From: Variovorax ginsengisoli
GTDB lineage: Bacteria; Pseudomonadota; Gammaproteobacteria; Burkholderiales; Burkholderiaceae_C
Assembly (NCBI RefSeq): GCF_030486595.1
Contig: NZ_JAUJZH010000002.1
Span: 310,001 to 374,000, forward strand
Direction: 5' to 3'
Length of the DNA stretch: 64,000 nucleotides
In this document: positions 25,183 through 33,388 of the stretch, piece by piece
Layout of the letters: the number at the start of each line of letters is the position of its first letter
Numbering within the stretch: position 1 is the stretch's first letter
Translations under genes and position numbers: made by a program
The notes under the pieces: model-generated
Seen by the model: the letters and a program-made list of their open reading frames with translations, nothing else
The model's database searches: none
What the model was told of the DNA's origin: nothing

Positions 25183-27537
25183 ATGCGCGCGATCGCGCAT
25201 CCACCCGGCGAGGGGCCACGTGCGCTACCCGGCGCCATCCGCCAGAATGCCCCCGTGCAGGACACGCCGGCCCCATCGCCTTCCCCGCAAGCCCCGAAGG
25301 CCTCGTTCGCCTCGCGTCTTTTCGGCTACGACGTGTTCGTCTCCTTCGCGCTCGGCGGACCGCCGCGCGGCACGCAGAGCTACGCATCGGACCTCGCCAG
25401 GAGGCTGCGCGAACGGGACCTGAGCGTGTTCTTCAGCGAAGACGAAGCGCCGCCCGGCGAACCCCTGTCCGACACCCTGAGGCGGGCGCTGCTGCGCTCG
25501 AAACTGCTGGTGGTGGTCGTCAATCGCGGCACGCTGGAGCAGCCGAACTGGGTGCGTACCGAGGTCGAGACCTTCAGGGCGCAGCGGCCGGGCCGGCCGG
25601 TGATACCAATCTGCCTCGACGGCAGCTTCCGCGATCCCGCGCTGTCCGATGCCGTGCAGCCGTGGCTGCAGCACGCCGGCAGCATCTGGCTCGATGAACA
25701 GTCCGATTCAGCGGCCCGGGGCCTGGCGACCGACCCGCTCGTGGCGCGGCTGCTCACGGCGCCGCGCAGGCTGACGGCGAACCGGCTGTGGCGTGCATTG
25801 GTCGCCGCGGTGGGGCTGGGCCTGGCCGTGCTGGCGGCCCTGGCGGCCTGGCAGGCGCTGGTCGCCGTGCGCGAGCGCGACCGGGCCAACGCGCTGCGCG
25901 ACCAGGCGCTCTCGCGTCAACTCGCGGCGCAGTCGACGGCGTCGCTGGTGCGCGATCCGGTGCGCGCGCTGCTGCTGGCGGTGCAGTCGCAGGCGATCAC
26001 GCGCACGCCCGCATCGGACGCCGCCCTGCTGGGCGCCATGTCGTCGTTGCCCGTCACGCGCCTGCAGCAGCACCCGGCGGCCTTCGCCGCCCTGGCGGTG
26101 AGCCCCCAGGGCGATGCGCTGGCGCTGGCCGACGCCCATGGCGCAGTGCTGCGGGGCGCGCTGGACCAGCCTGCGGTCGAGACTGTCGTGGCCCCAAAGG
26201 CCGGCATCAACCTCTACGGTGCCGTCACGGCCATCGCCTTCGCGCCCGATGGCCAGGCCTGGGCGCATGCCGGGTCCAGTCGCGAGATCAGCGTGCACAC
26301 GGGCACGGGCAGCAGCACCCTGCCGGATGGCGACAAGATCGGCGAGTCGACGCCGAGCTTCGTCTTCGGCCTGGCGTTCAGCCCGGACGGCACGGCGCTG
26401 GCCGCCGTGTCCAGCAGCAGGTCGCTGCGGCTGCACGACCTCGCCAGCCGCAGCGCCCGGCTGCTGCTGAGCTCGACGGTCGACCTCGCGGCCGTGGCTT
26501 TCAGCCCGGATGGCCGCTGGGTCGTCGCAGGCGGCGACCAGGGCTTCATGCAGGCCGTCGCCGTCGCGCCCGGCGCCGCCGTTCCCAGGTTCGCGGCTTC
26601 GGCCATCGGCACGGTGGCGGCGCTGGCGTTCGACGCCTCCGGCCGCTGGTTGTTCGCCGCCTCGCGCGGCGGACGCGTCGAGGTCTTCGATGCCCGGAAC
26701 GGCGAGCGGGTCGCGACGCAGGACGTGCCCGGGCAAGGCGCGCTCGAGCGGATGTCGGTGTCCCCGGACGGCCGCTTCATCGCGACCGGCCACGGCAACG
26801 GCGCGGTGATGCGCTGGTCATGGGCGGCCGATGCGCAGCCATGGCCGGGGCAGGTGCTGCTGCGCCATGCGGGCGCCGTGCGCGGCCTGGCGTTCGCGGC
26901 CGACGGACGCACGCTGGTGTCGGCCGGCCAGGACGGCAGGCTGTTCGTGACGCTGCCGGTCGACCGCGGCCGCTGGCGGCCATGGACCGGGCCGGCGCCT
27001 GCACCTCTGCGGCCCGAGGCGCGCGGCGTGCGCAGCCCGGACGGTCGCTGGATCGTCTGGCCAGGCACCACGGCACCGGCGCCGTCGCCCTTCAACGTCG
27101 ACACCAGCGGTCTTGCCAGCGTGGAAGTGCCGCGATTGACCGTGGTCCGTGCCAGCGATCGCCAGCCGGTCCTGGACGGCGCGGAGCTGCCAGGCGAGAT
27201 GGGCGAATCGATTGCCGGAAACCCCGTGTTCGCGACCGACAGCACGCGGGTCGCGGTACAGGTCGGCGGCCGGCTGCTGTTCTGGGACTTGCCCGCCGCC
27301 GCGCCATTGGATACCGCGGTCGCGCTGCCGCCGGGCGCCCGGCTGCTCGGCGCAGCACCGGATGGCACGGGCTGGATCGCCGGCACCGGTTCGCAGACGG
27401 AGCAACGCTACGTGTTCGAGGCCGACGTCGACCGATGGGCGCAAGTGGCTTGCCGACTCGCCGGACGCGCGTTGACGGTCGAGGAGTGGCGACGCTACGT
27501 CGGCGCCGAGCGGCCGTACGCGCCCCCGTGCGGCTAG
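25183..27537 (+). CDS. TIR-domain protein with transmembrane segment and WD40 beta-propeller
   Basis: The 784-residue protein has a TIR domain at about residues 45-190: YDVFVSFALGG opens it, then DLARRLRERDLSVFFSEDEA, then PNWVRTEVE, where E127 occupies the NADase glutamate position. A single membrane helix (about 205-227) and a short coiled coil (RERDRANALRDQALSRQLAA) follow. A WD40-type propeller spans about 295-740, with repeats such as AFSPDGRWVVAGG and FAADGRTLVSAGQ. The TIR side would be cytoplasmic. Such TIR-sensor fusions are signalling or defence candidates that deplete NAD or make a cyclic ADP-ribose signal; activity here is inferred. The start is uncertain: GTG at 25255 is an alternative. 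The next gene lies 69 bases downstream. Confidence 0.8.
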   Translation: MRAIAHPPGEGPRALPGAIRQNAPVQDTPAPSPSPQAPKASFASRLFGYDVFVSFALGGPPRGTQSYASDLARRLRERDLSVFFSEDEAPPGEPLSDTLRRALLRSKLLVVVVNRGTLEQPNWVRTEVETFRAQRPGRPVIPICLDGSFRDPALSDAVQPWLQHAGSIWLDEQSDSAARGLATDPLVARLLTAPRRLTANRLWRALVAAVGLGLAVLAALAAWQALVAVRERDRANALRDQALSRQLAAQSTASLVRDPVRALLLAVQSQAITRTPASDAALLGAMSSLPVTRLQQHPAAFAALAVSPQGDALALADAHGAVLRGALDQPAVETVVAPKAGINLYGAVTAIAFAPDGQAWAHAGSSREISVHTGTGSSTLPDGDKIGESTPSFVFGLAFSPDGTALAAVSSSRSLRLHDLASRSARLLLSSTVDLAAVAFSPDGRWVVAGGDQGFMQAVAVAPGAAVPRFAASAIGTVAALAFDASGRWLFAASRGGRVEVFDARNGERVATQDVPGQGALERMSVSPDGRFIATGHGNGAVMRWSWAADAQPWPGQVLLRHAGAVRGLAFAADGRTLVSAGQDGRLFVTLPVDRGRWRPWTGPAPAPLRPEARGVRSPDGRWIVWPGTTAPAPSPFNVDTSGLASVEVPRLTVVRASDRQPVLDGAELPGEMGESIAGNPVFATDSTRVAVQVGGRLLFWDLPAAAPLDTAVALPPGARLLGAAPDGTGWIAGTGSQTEQRYVFEADVDRWAQVACRLAGRALTVEEWRRYVGAERPYAPPCG

Positions 27538-27606
27538 ACCTCGGCGAGTGACAGCCGCCCCTTCGCGTCTCAGAATTCGATGCCTGTCGGCCTTTCAGGA
27601 GGATCC

Positions 27607-28191
27607 ATGAGCGACGAAGAGAAGCCCAGGCGCTGGTGGCAGACCCTGCCCGGTGTCATCACGAGCCTGACCGCGGCCGTGACCGCAGTGGCCGGGCTGA
27701 TCGTCGCGGTCAGGCAGGCGGGCTGGATCGGGCCCCCGAGCCCGCCAGCCGCCACGCAGTCGTCGGCGCAGGTGCCAGCAGCCCCGCCTGTGCCCAGCGC
27801 GCCGCCAACCTCCGGCGCGGCCGCCCGCGCCGTCGAGCTCCCCGCCCTGCGCGACTACACGCTCGGCCCGGGCTCGGGCAACGTGACCTTCACGCTGCTG
27901 CAGGCCGAGCTGTCGCCCCAGACCGCCGAGCAGGAGGCGCTGACCATCCGGCTGCGCCTCACGAACCACGGCAACTACGACACGAACTTCTGGGACCGCT
28001 CGTTCCGATGGAGCGTCGGCGGCGTGCCCATGGCGCCCGATGGCGGCCTGAACGAACTGGTGCCCGCGCGGTCGGCCAAGGAGGGCCGCGTGAATTTCGT
28101 GATTCCGCGTGGGAGCCCTGACGGCAAGCTCGAGATCAGCTATGGCGACGACCGCACCGAGATCCCGCTGGCGCTGGGCGCGGCGCGCTAG
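27607..28191 (+). CDS. Membrane-anchored protein with C-terminal beta-sandwich domain
   Basis: The 194-residue protein begins MSDEEKPRRWWQ. One N-terminal membrane helix (about 14-38, PGVITSLTAAVTAVAGLIVA) and a Pro/Ala/Ser-rich linker (about 44-75) lead to a beta-rich domain (YTLGPGSGNVTFTLLQAELS, LTIRLRLTNHGNYDTNFWDR, KLEISYGDD) that resembles the telokin-like DUF4352 fold. The domain would be exported if the N-terminus is inside. AGGAGG precedes the ATG. It follows the TIR gene on the same strand and overlaps the convergent DUF3095 gene by 4 bases. I do not recognise a named family. Confidence 0.65.
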   Translation: MSDEEKPRRWWQTLPGVITSLTAAVTAVAGLIVAVRQAGWIGPPSPPAATQSSAQVPAAPPVPSAPPTSGAAARAVELPALRDYTLGPGSGNVTFTLLQAELSPQTAEQEALTIRLRLTNHGNYDTNFWDRSFRWSVGGVPMAPDGGLNELVPARSAKEGRVNFVIPRGSPDGKLEISYGDDRTEIPLALGAAR

Positions 28192-29366
28192 GGCTGCACG
28201 CCCTTGAGGCTCCTGGACGCGCTCGTATAGCCGCCGCCGCCGCCGTCGACGAAGTGCACGTGAAGGCTGTCGGCCGGCGAGGTTACCAGGCAGGTCATGA
28301 GCGCGGTGTCCGACAGATGGATGCCATAGCGGATGCCGTCCGACAGTGCTTTCTCGGCCATGTACTTCATGATCGGCTCGACCGCCGTCACGGGACAGTC
28401 GATGACGAAGCACAGCGTTTCGTCGTGCCTGCAGAAGTCGGTGTTGGTGACGATCTCGCGCCGATAGCGCTCGGGATCGAAGCCGCCGATGGGCTTGCCG
28501 CGCGCCAGGACGATCCGCGCCAGCAAGGTCTCTGCCAGCACCCGCGCGGTCCAGGCCAGCAGCGACCCTTTGCGTCGCCGCGCGCGCGCCTCGAGCATGA
28601 AGCCCTTCGGCGGCCAGCGCGCCCGCAAGGTGTTCAGGCTGACCGGGCGCGCCTGGTCGTCCGGGCCGGCGAGTTGGAGGATGTCGGCATAGACCTCGCG
28701 CAGGCCGGCCCGGCCGCGCACGATCATGGTCAGCATCGTGCCGCGGGTCGAGTGCAGCGTGTCCCACCGGCACGACAAGCCCTCCAGGTTCACAGGTTCG
28801 CCGTCGTCCAGCGATTCGGGGATGGCGGCGAGGCGGCCCAACTCGGAATTGCCGTGCCCTCTGACCGCGGCCTCGAGAACGCCGACCCCGCCGCCGAGAA
28901 AGACACCGAAGCTGTTGCCCGGCGTCGGCTCGAACCGACCCACCAGCACGTCGCAGTCGAAGCGGCGCAGGGTGTCGACCGGCACCAGGCCCGCGCGCAG
29001 CGTGAGGCCGAAATCGCGCGCCGCCTGCCCGCGGGCCCGCGCGAGCTCGATGCGGGCCCGCTCGATGCATGCCGGCGGCACCAGCACGACCGCCCCGTCG
29101 CCGCCGAACAGGAAGGGGATGCGGACGGGTGCGCAAAGATTGCGCAGGCCCGCGATGCCCATGGCCGCCACGAAATTGACCGTCTTGTGGAGCCCTCTGG
29201 CGATCGCACCCGTCGAGTCGACGATGTCGGTCACCGCGAGCGCCCAGTCGCCCGGTGCCGGCCGCCAGCCGTCCGGCTCGAAGGTGTCGCGTTCGTTGGC
29301 GAGCAGCGGCAGCTCCGCGAAGAAGCCGGCTGCAGGGGGCGATGGTTCGGCTGCGTCGGGGGGCAT
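28188..29366 (-). CDS. DUF3095 protein with a class III nucleotidyl-cyclase-like domain
   Basis: The 392-residue protein matches DUF3095. The N-terminal part reads WALAVTDIVDSTGAI, then VRIPFLFGGDGAVVLVPP. These are the two metal-site segments of class III cyclases (candidate ligands D47 and D90). The middle (FGVFLGGGVGVLEAAVRG) and C-terminal region (HVHFVDGGGGGYTSASR) are family-specific and of unknown role. Whether it makes a cyclic nucleotide is not established. The ATG at 29366 is preferred; a TTG at 29438 would add 24 residues overlapping the next gene. It is convergent with the TIR-linked gene. Confidence 0.75.
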   Translation of the reverse strand: MPPDAAEPSPPAAGFFAELPLLANERDTFEPDGWRPAPGDWALAVTDIVDSTGAIARGLHKTVNFVAAMGIAGLRNLCAPVRIPFLFGGDGAVVLVPPACIERARIELARARGQAARDFGLTLRAGLVPVDTLRRFDCDVLVGRFEPTPGNSFGVFLGGGVGVLEAAVRGHGNSELGRLAAIPESLDDGEPVNLEGLSCRWDTLHSTRGTMLTMIVRGRAGLREVYADILQLAGPDDQARPVSLNTLRARWPPKGFMLEARARRRKGSLLAWTARVLAETLLARIVLARGKPIGGFDPERYRREIVTNTDFCRHDETLCFVIDCPVTAVEPIMKYMAEKALSDGIRYGIHLSDTALMTCLVTSPADSLHVHFVDGGGGGYTSASRSLKGVQP

Positions 29367-29424
29367 GGGAACCGGGTCGGAGTCGGGCTGCCCAGTGTAG
29401 CCATCGCAACCGGCGCCATCGCGC

Positions 29425-30408
29425 TCACTGCGGCTCAAGCCCTGCGCGCTTCATCATCGCCTCGGTCAGCGCGATCTCCTGCGAGAAGCCGCGCGCATAG
29501 GCCTCCGGGCCCTGTGGGCTGACCTGACCGCCGCGTTCGACCAGCGCGGCCGCCACGGCCGGCTGCTTCAGCGCGCTCTCGAAGGCCGAACGGATCCGCG
29601 CGACGATGGCGTCAGGCGTGCCGGCCGGCACCGAGACGCCGCCCCAGGAGGTCAGGTCGACGCCGCGCACGCCCAGCTCCGCGAGCGTGGGCACCTCGGG
29701 CAGCAGCGGATTGCGCGCGCTGCCCGCCACCGCCAGCGCCTTCAGCTTGCCGGCCTGGATCTGCGTGAAGGCGACCGAGAAGATCGGCGTGCCGAAGCTC
29801 ACCTGGTTGCCGAGCACCGCGTTGACCAGCTCCGACGCACCCTTGTACGGCACGTGCGTGGCCTGGGCGTCGACCGCGTTCAGCAGCAGTTCGACGCCGA
29901 GGTGCGAGGGCGTGCCGACGCCCCCCGAGGCATAGTTCAGCTTGCCGGGGTTGGCCCGGGCCCGCGCAACCAGATCGTCCAGCGACCGGATGCCCGAGTC
30001 CGGGTTCACGATCAGCACGATGTCGGAAGTGGTCAGCCGCATCACGTGCCGGAAGTCCTTCAGCGCGTCGTAGCCGGGCACCTTGTACATGCGCATGTTG
30101 GCGGCCATCGGGGCGGCCGAATAGATCCAGGTGTAGCCGTCGGGCGGCGACTTGGCCACCAGCCGGGCGCCGATGTTGCCGCCGGCGCCGGCCCGGTTCT
30201 CGATCACCACCGGCTGTCCGAGCAGCGGCGACACGGCTTCGGCCAGGATCCGTGCCGTGATGTCGGGGCCGGTGCCGGCCAGGTAGGGAAGCACCCACTT
30301 GATCGGTCGCGAGGGCCAGGGCTCGGCCGCGAAGGCGGGCCAGGCGGCGGGCAGCAGGGCCGCGGCCGCCGCGCAGCCGAGCAGCCTGCGTCGTTGCAGG
30401 GGGTTCAT
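29425..30408 (-). CDS. Bug-family (tripartite tricarboxylate transporter) solute-binding protein
   Basis: The 327-residue periplasmic receptor begins with a twin-arginine-like signal (RRRLLGCAAAAALLPAAWPA, cleaved near AFAAEP). Bug motifs follow: PSRPIKWVLPYLAGTGPDI, VIENRAGAGGNIGA, THVPYKGASELVNAVLGNQV and PEVPTLAELGVRG. Bug proteins bind carboxylates and are very numerous in Burkholderiales, often without a linked TctAB permease, as here. It is the last gene of the LysR / CoA ligase / acyl-CoA dehydrogenase operon, so its ligand may be the acid that the operon activates. AAGGAG precedes the ATG. Confidence 0.92.
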   Translation of the reverse strand: MNPLQRRRLLGCAAAAALLPAAWPAFAAEPWPSRPIKWVLPYLAGTGPDITARILAEAVSPLLGQPVVIENRAGAGGNIGARLVAKSPPDGYTWIYSAAPMAANMRMYKVPGYDALKDFRHVMRLTTSDIVLIVNPDSGIRSLDDLVARARANPGKLNYASGGVGTPSHLGVELLLNAVDAQATHVPYKGASELVNAVLGNQVSFGTPIFSVAFTQIQAGKLKALAVAGSARNPLLPEVPTLAELGVRGVDLTSWGGVSVPAGTPDAIVARIRSAFESALKQPAVAAALVERGGQVSPQGPEAYARGFSQEIALTEAMMKRAGLEPQ

Positions 30409-30440
30409 CTCTGTCTCCTTTTTTGTGGGTGGGAAGGCGT

Positions 30441-31661
30441 TCAGCCCGGCTCGCCGATCAGCTCGCGCGCGATCGTGTTGCGCTGGATCTCGCTGGTGCC
30501 GGTGAGCACCCGGTACATGCGCAGCATGCGGAACAGGAACTCGACCCGCCGCCCCTGCACGATGCCTTCGCCGCCATGGATCTGGACCGCCCTGTCGGCG
30601 ATGCGGAAGGCGGCCTCGGAACAGAACAGCTTGGCCATCGAGGCCTCGGCGCGCGCCTCGCCGCCGGCATCGATCTGGCGCGCGGTGGCGATCATCAGCG
30701 AGCGCGCCGCGACCAGGTCGGTCGCCATGTCGGCCAGCATGTGCTGGATGGCCTGGAACTCGCCGATCGCACGGCCGAACTGGCGCCGCCGGCAGGCATA
30801 GTCGCGGGCGTCGCGCAGGGCGACCGTGGCCAGCCCGACCATGGCCGGACAGTGCAGCAGCCGGTTGACCGTGATCCGGCCCAGCGCCAGCGCCAGGCCG
30901 CGGCCGGGCTCGCCGATCATGTTGACGGCCGGCACGCGGCAGTGCGCGAGCACGATGTCGCCGGTGTGCGACTGGCCGGCCATCGTCTTGTAGCCGGACT
31001 CCACGCGCACGCCGGGCTGCGCCAGGTCGACGAAGAAAGCCGATACCTCGCGCCGCTGCGGATCGTCCGAGGTCGAGGCCATCAGCACCGCGAAGTCGGC
31101 GAAGGGCGAGCCCGAGATGAATCGCTTGCGGCCGTCGATCACGTAGTCGTCGCCGTCGCGCACCGCGCGGGTCTGCACGGCGCCCGCGTCGGAGCCGGCC
31201 TCGGCTTCGGTGAGCGCGAAGCAGATCGCCTTCTCGGCCTGCGCCACCGGCACGATGAAGCGCTCCAGCTGGTAGGGCGTGGCCTTGCGGGCCAGGGCAC
31301 CGACCCGCGGCGGGCCGCTGAGCTCGCCGAAGACATGGGGCGCCAGCGGCGAGCCGCTGGCGTAGATCGCTTCCTTGATCAGCACGTGGTCGAGCACCGA
31401 GAGGCCGAGGCCGCCCATCGACACCGGCAGCGACATGCCGTAGAAGCCCAGTTCGTGGGAGCGGCGCCAGATGCGCTGCAGCGTCTGGCGGTCGGCGCCG
31501 TGCTCGTGGTCGATGCCCTGCGTGCGCGCCAGCGCATCGAGCTCGCCGTGCAGGAAGTCGCCGATGCGCCCGATCAATTCGGCGGCGCGCGCCGAGCCCT
31601 CGAAGGCGGTGGCGAAGAGCGGCGCCGGACGCAGCGGCACGGCGGGGGGAGAGGTGGTCAT
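30441..31661 (-). CDS. Acyl-CoA dehydrogenase family protein with atypical active site
   Basis: The 406-residue flavoprotein fold is clear. FALTEAEAGSDAGAVQT binds FAD, followed by DGRKRFISGSPFADF, QFGRAIGEFQAIQHMLADMA and the C-terminal QIHGGEGIVQGRRVE with GTSEIQRN. The usual catalytic glutamate of MCAD (in YEGT) aligns with T387 in RVLTGTSEIQ. The alternative glutamate of isovaleryl-CoA dehydrogenase aligns with N266 in TVNRLLHC. It may use another base or another reaction. It sits 15 bases after the CoA ligase and 32 bases before the Bug receptor. Ribosome site AGGAGCAC. Confidence 0.85.
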   Translation of the reverse strand: MTTSPPAVPLRPAPLFATAFEGSARAAELIGRIGDFLHGELDALARTQGIDHEHGADRQTLQRIWRRSHELGFYGMSLPVSMGGLGLSVLDHVLIKEAIYASGSPLAPHVFGELSGPPRVGALARKATPYQLERFIVPVAQAEKAICFALTEAEAGSDAGAVQTRAVRDGDDYVIDGRKRFISGSPFADFAVLMASTSDDPQRREVSAFFVDLAQPGVRVESGYKTMAGQSHTGDIVLAHCRVPAVNMIGEPGRGLALALGRITVNRLLHCPAMVGLATVALRDARDYACRRRQFGRAIGEFQAIQHMLADMATDLVAARSLMIATARQIDAGGEARAEASMAKLFCSEAAFRIADRAVQIHGGEGIVQGRRVEFLFRMLRMYRVLTGTSEIQRNTIARELIGEPG

Positions 31662-31676
31662 GGTTGGGTGCTCCTG

Positions 31677-33257
31677 TCAGTTGACCATGCGGCTGTGACC
31701 GGCCCAGTAGGGGGCCTGGATCTGCTTGCGCGCCACCTTGCCGTTCGGGTTCTTCGGCAGGGCGCGCACGAACTCGATATGGCGCGGCCGCTTGAAACCG
31801 CCCAGGCGCTGGGCGCAGAAACTCTCGAGCGCCTGCGCGTCGGCCGCGCAGTCGGGCTTGAGCACGACCTGCGCCGCCACCGCCTCGCCCCATTTGTCGT
31901 CGGGGATCGCGAAGACGCAGGCGTCCTCCACCGCCTCGTGCTGGTAGAGCACCGCCTCGACCTCCGACGGATAGACGTTGAAGCCGCCGCTGATCACCAT
32001 GTCCTTCTTGCGGTCGACGATGTAGACGTAGCCGTCGGCGTCCATGCGCGCCAGGTCGCCGGTGTGGTAGCGGCCGTCCTTCAGCACCTCGGCCGTCAGC
32101 GCGGGCGCACGCCAGTAGCCGGCGAAGACGTCGGCGCCGCTGACCACGATCTCGCCGATCTCGCCGCTGCCGACCGGCCGGCCCGCGTCGTCGACGATCT
32201 CGACCTTCGATTCCAGGAAGGGGCGGCCGCAGGATGCCAGCCGTTCGGGCATGGCGGCCCGGGCGAACAGGTGGTCTTCGACGCTGAGGCCGCAGACACC
32301 GGAGGTGGTCTCGCCGGCGCCGTAGCCTTGCGACAGGACCGGGCCGAAGACGTCCATGGCGCGCAGGATCCGCGCCGGCGCCATCGGCGCTGCGCCATAG
32401 CCCAGCCGCAGCAGGTCGGGCAGCGGACGGTAGCGTCCGCCGAGCTCGGCCAGCAGCATGTTGATCATGGTCGGCACCATGAAGGTGTGGGTCACGCGGT
32501 CGGCCTTCATGTCGGCCAGGAAGCGGCCGGGCTCGAAGTTCGAGAACAGCCGGATGGTGGCGCCGCTGCACAGCGCCGGCACGATCTGCATGCCCGAGGC
32601 ATGCGTGATCGGTCCGACCAGGCCGAGCAGGTGTCCGGCATGCATGCCTTCCGAACGCGTGAGGAACTTGCGCAGCTGCGCCAGCCGGTTGCCGAAGGTC
32701 TGCATCGCGGCCTTGAGCACGCCCGAGGAGCCCGAGGTGTAGTGCAGCACCGCCACCTCGTCGGCATCGACGACGGCCGGCGTGAAGCTGTCGCTGGCGC
32801 GGCCCAGCAGCCGTTCGTAGGCATCCGGCCCCTCCGCCGGGCCGTCGACGAGCAGCAGGCGCGGGGCGCTGGCGCCGAGGTGCGGCCGGAACGACTCGGC
32901 GCGTTCGGCGGTGGTCACGACCAGTGCCGCCTCGCTGTTGGCGACGATGTCGCCGACCTCCTTCGGCGACAGCCGGGCATTGAAGGGTGCCTTGACCAGC
33001 GCCGCCTTGTAGCAGGCCAGCTCGATCTCGACGATCTCGACGCAGTTCGGCAGGTAGATGCCGACGCGGTCGCCGCGCTTCAGCCCGGCGCCGAGCAGCG
33101 CGTTCGCGAGGCGGTTGGAGCGCTGCTCCAGTTCAGCGTAGGTCAGGCTGCGTGCCGGGCTCCTGACGGCGGTCTGCCGGCCGTAGGCGCGCGAACAGCG
33201 CGCGACGAGTTCGCCGACATTGGCGACGGCGCGGGGTGGGTTCTGGCTGGTGTTCAA
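31677..33257 (-). CDS. AMP-forming acyl-CoA synthetase
   Basis: The 526-residue adenylate-forming enzyme has the P-loop YTSGSSGVLKAAM, motif GYGAGETTSG, the adenylate-binding YHTGDLARMDADGYVYIVDR, hinge KKDMVISGGFNVYPSEVEA and C-terminal catalytic lysine motif PKNPNGKVARK. Overall it resembles medium/long-chain or aromatic acid ligases (FadD-like). It should convert a carboxylic acid, ATP and CoA into acyl-CoA for the downstream acyl-CoA dehydrogenase. It is the first catabolic gene after the LysR gene. Substrate unknown. Confidence 0.88.
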   Translation of the reverse strand: MNTSQNPPRAVANVGELVARCSRAYGRQTAVRSPARSLTYAELEQRSNRLANALLGAGLKRGDRVGIYLPNCVEIVEIELACYKAALVKAPFNARLSPKEVGDIVANSEAALVVTTAERAESFRPHLGASAPRLLLVDGPAEGPDAYERLLGRASDSFTPAVVDADEVAVLHYTSGSSGVLKAAMQTFGNRLAQLRKFLTRSEGMHAGHLLGLVGPITHASGMQIVPALCSGATIRLFSNFEPGRFLADMKADRVTHTFMVPTMINMLLAELGGRYRPLPDLLRLGYGAAPMAPARILRAMDVFGPVLSQGYGAGETTSGVCGLSVEDHLFARAAMPERLASCGRPFLESKVEIVDDAGRPVGSGEIGEIVVSGADVFAGYWRAPALTAEVLKDGRYHTGDLARMDADGYVYIVDRKKDMVISGGFNVYPSEVEAVLYQHEAVEDACVFAIPDDKWGEAVAAQVVLKPDCAADAQALESFCAQRLGGFKRPRHIEFVRALPKNPNGKVARKQIQAPYWAGHSRMVN

Positions 33258-33388
33258 CGGTGTCTCCTTGTCTTCGCCATGTGCTGCATGGCACGGGGCC
33301 CGACTGTTCCAGAATCGGTGCCGCGCAAGGAAATACCGTTTGCTGATGCCGGGCCATCAATCGAAGTGATGACCGGGCCGCGCAGGGC

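Noticed and set aside
28254-29522. Plus-strand frame antisense to the DUF3095 gene
   Set aside because: No motif; the DUF3095 frame has cyclase-like motifs and normal composition.
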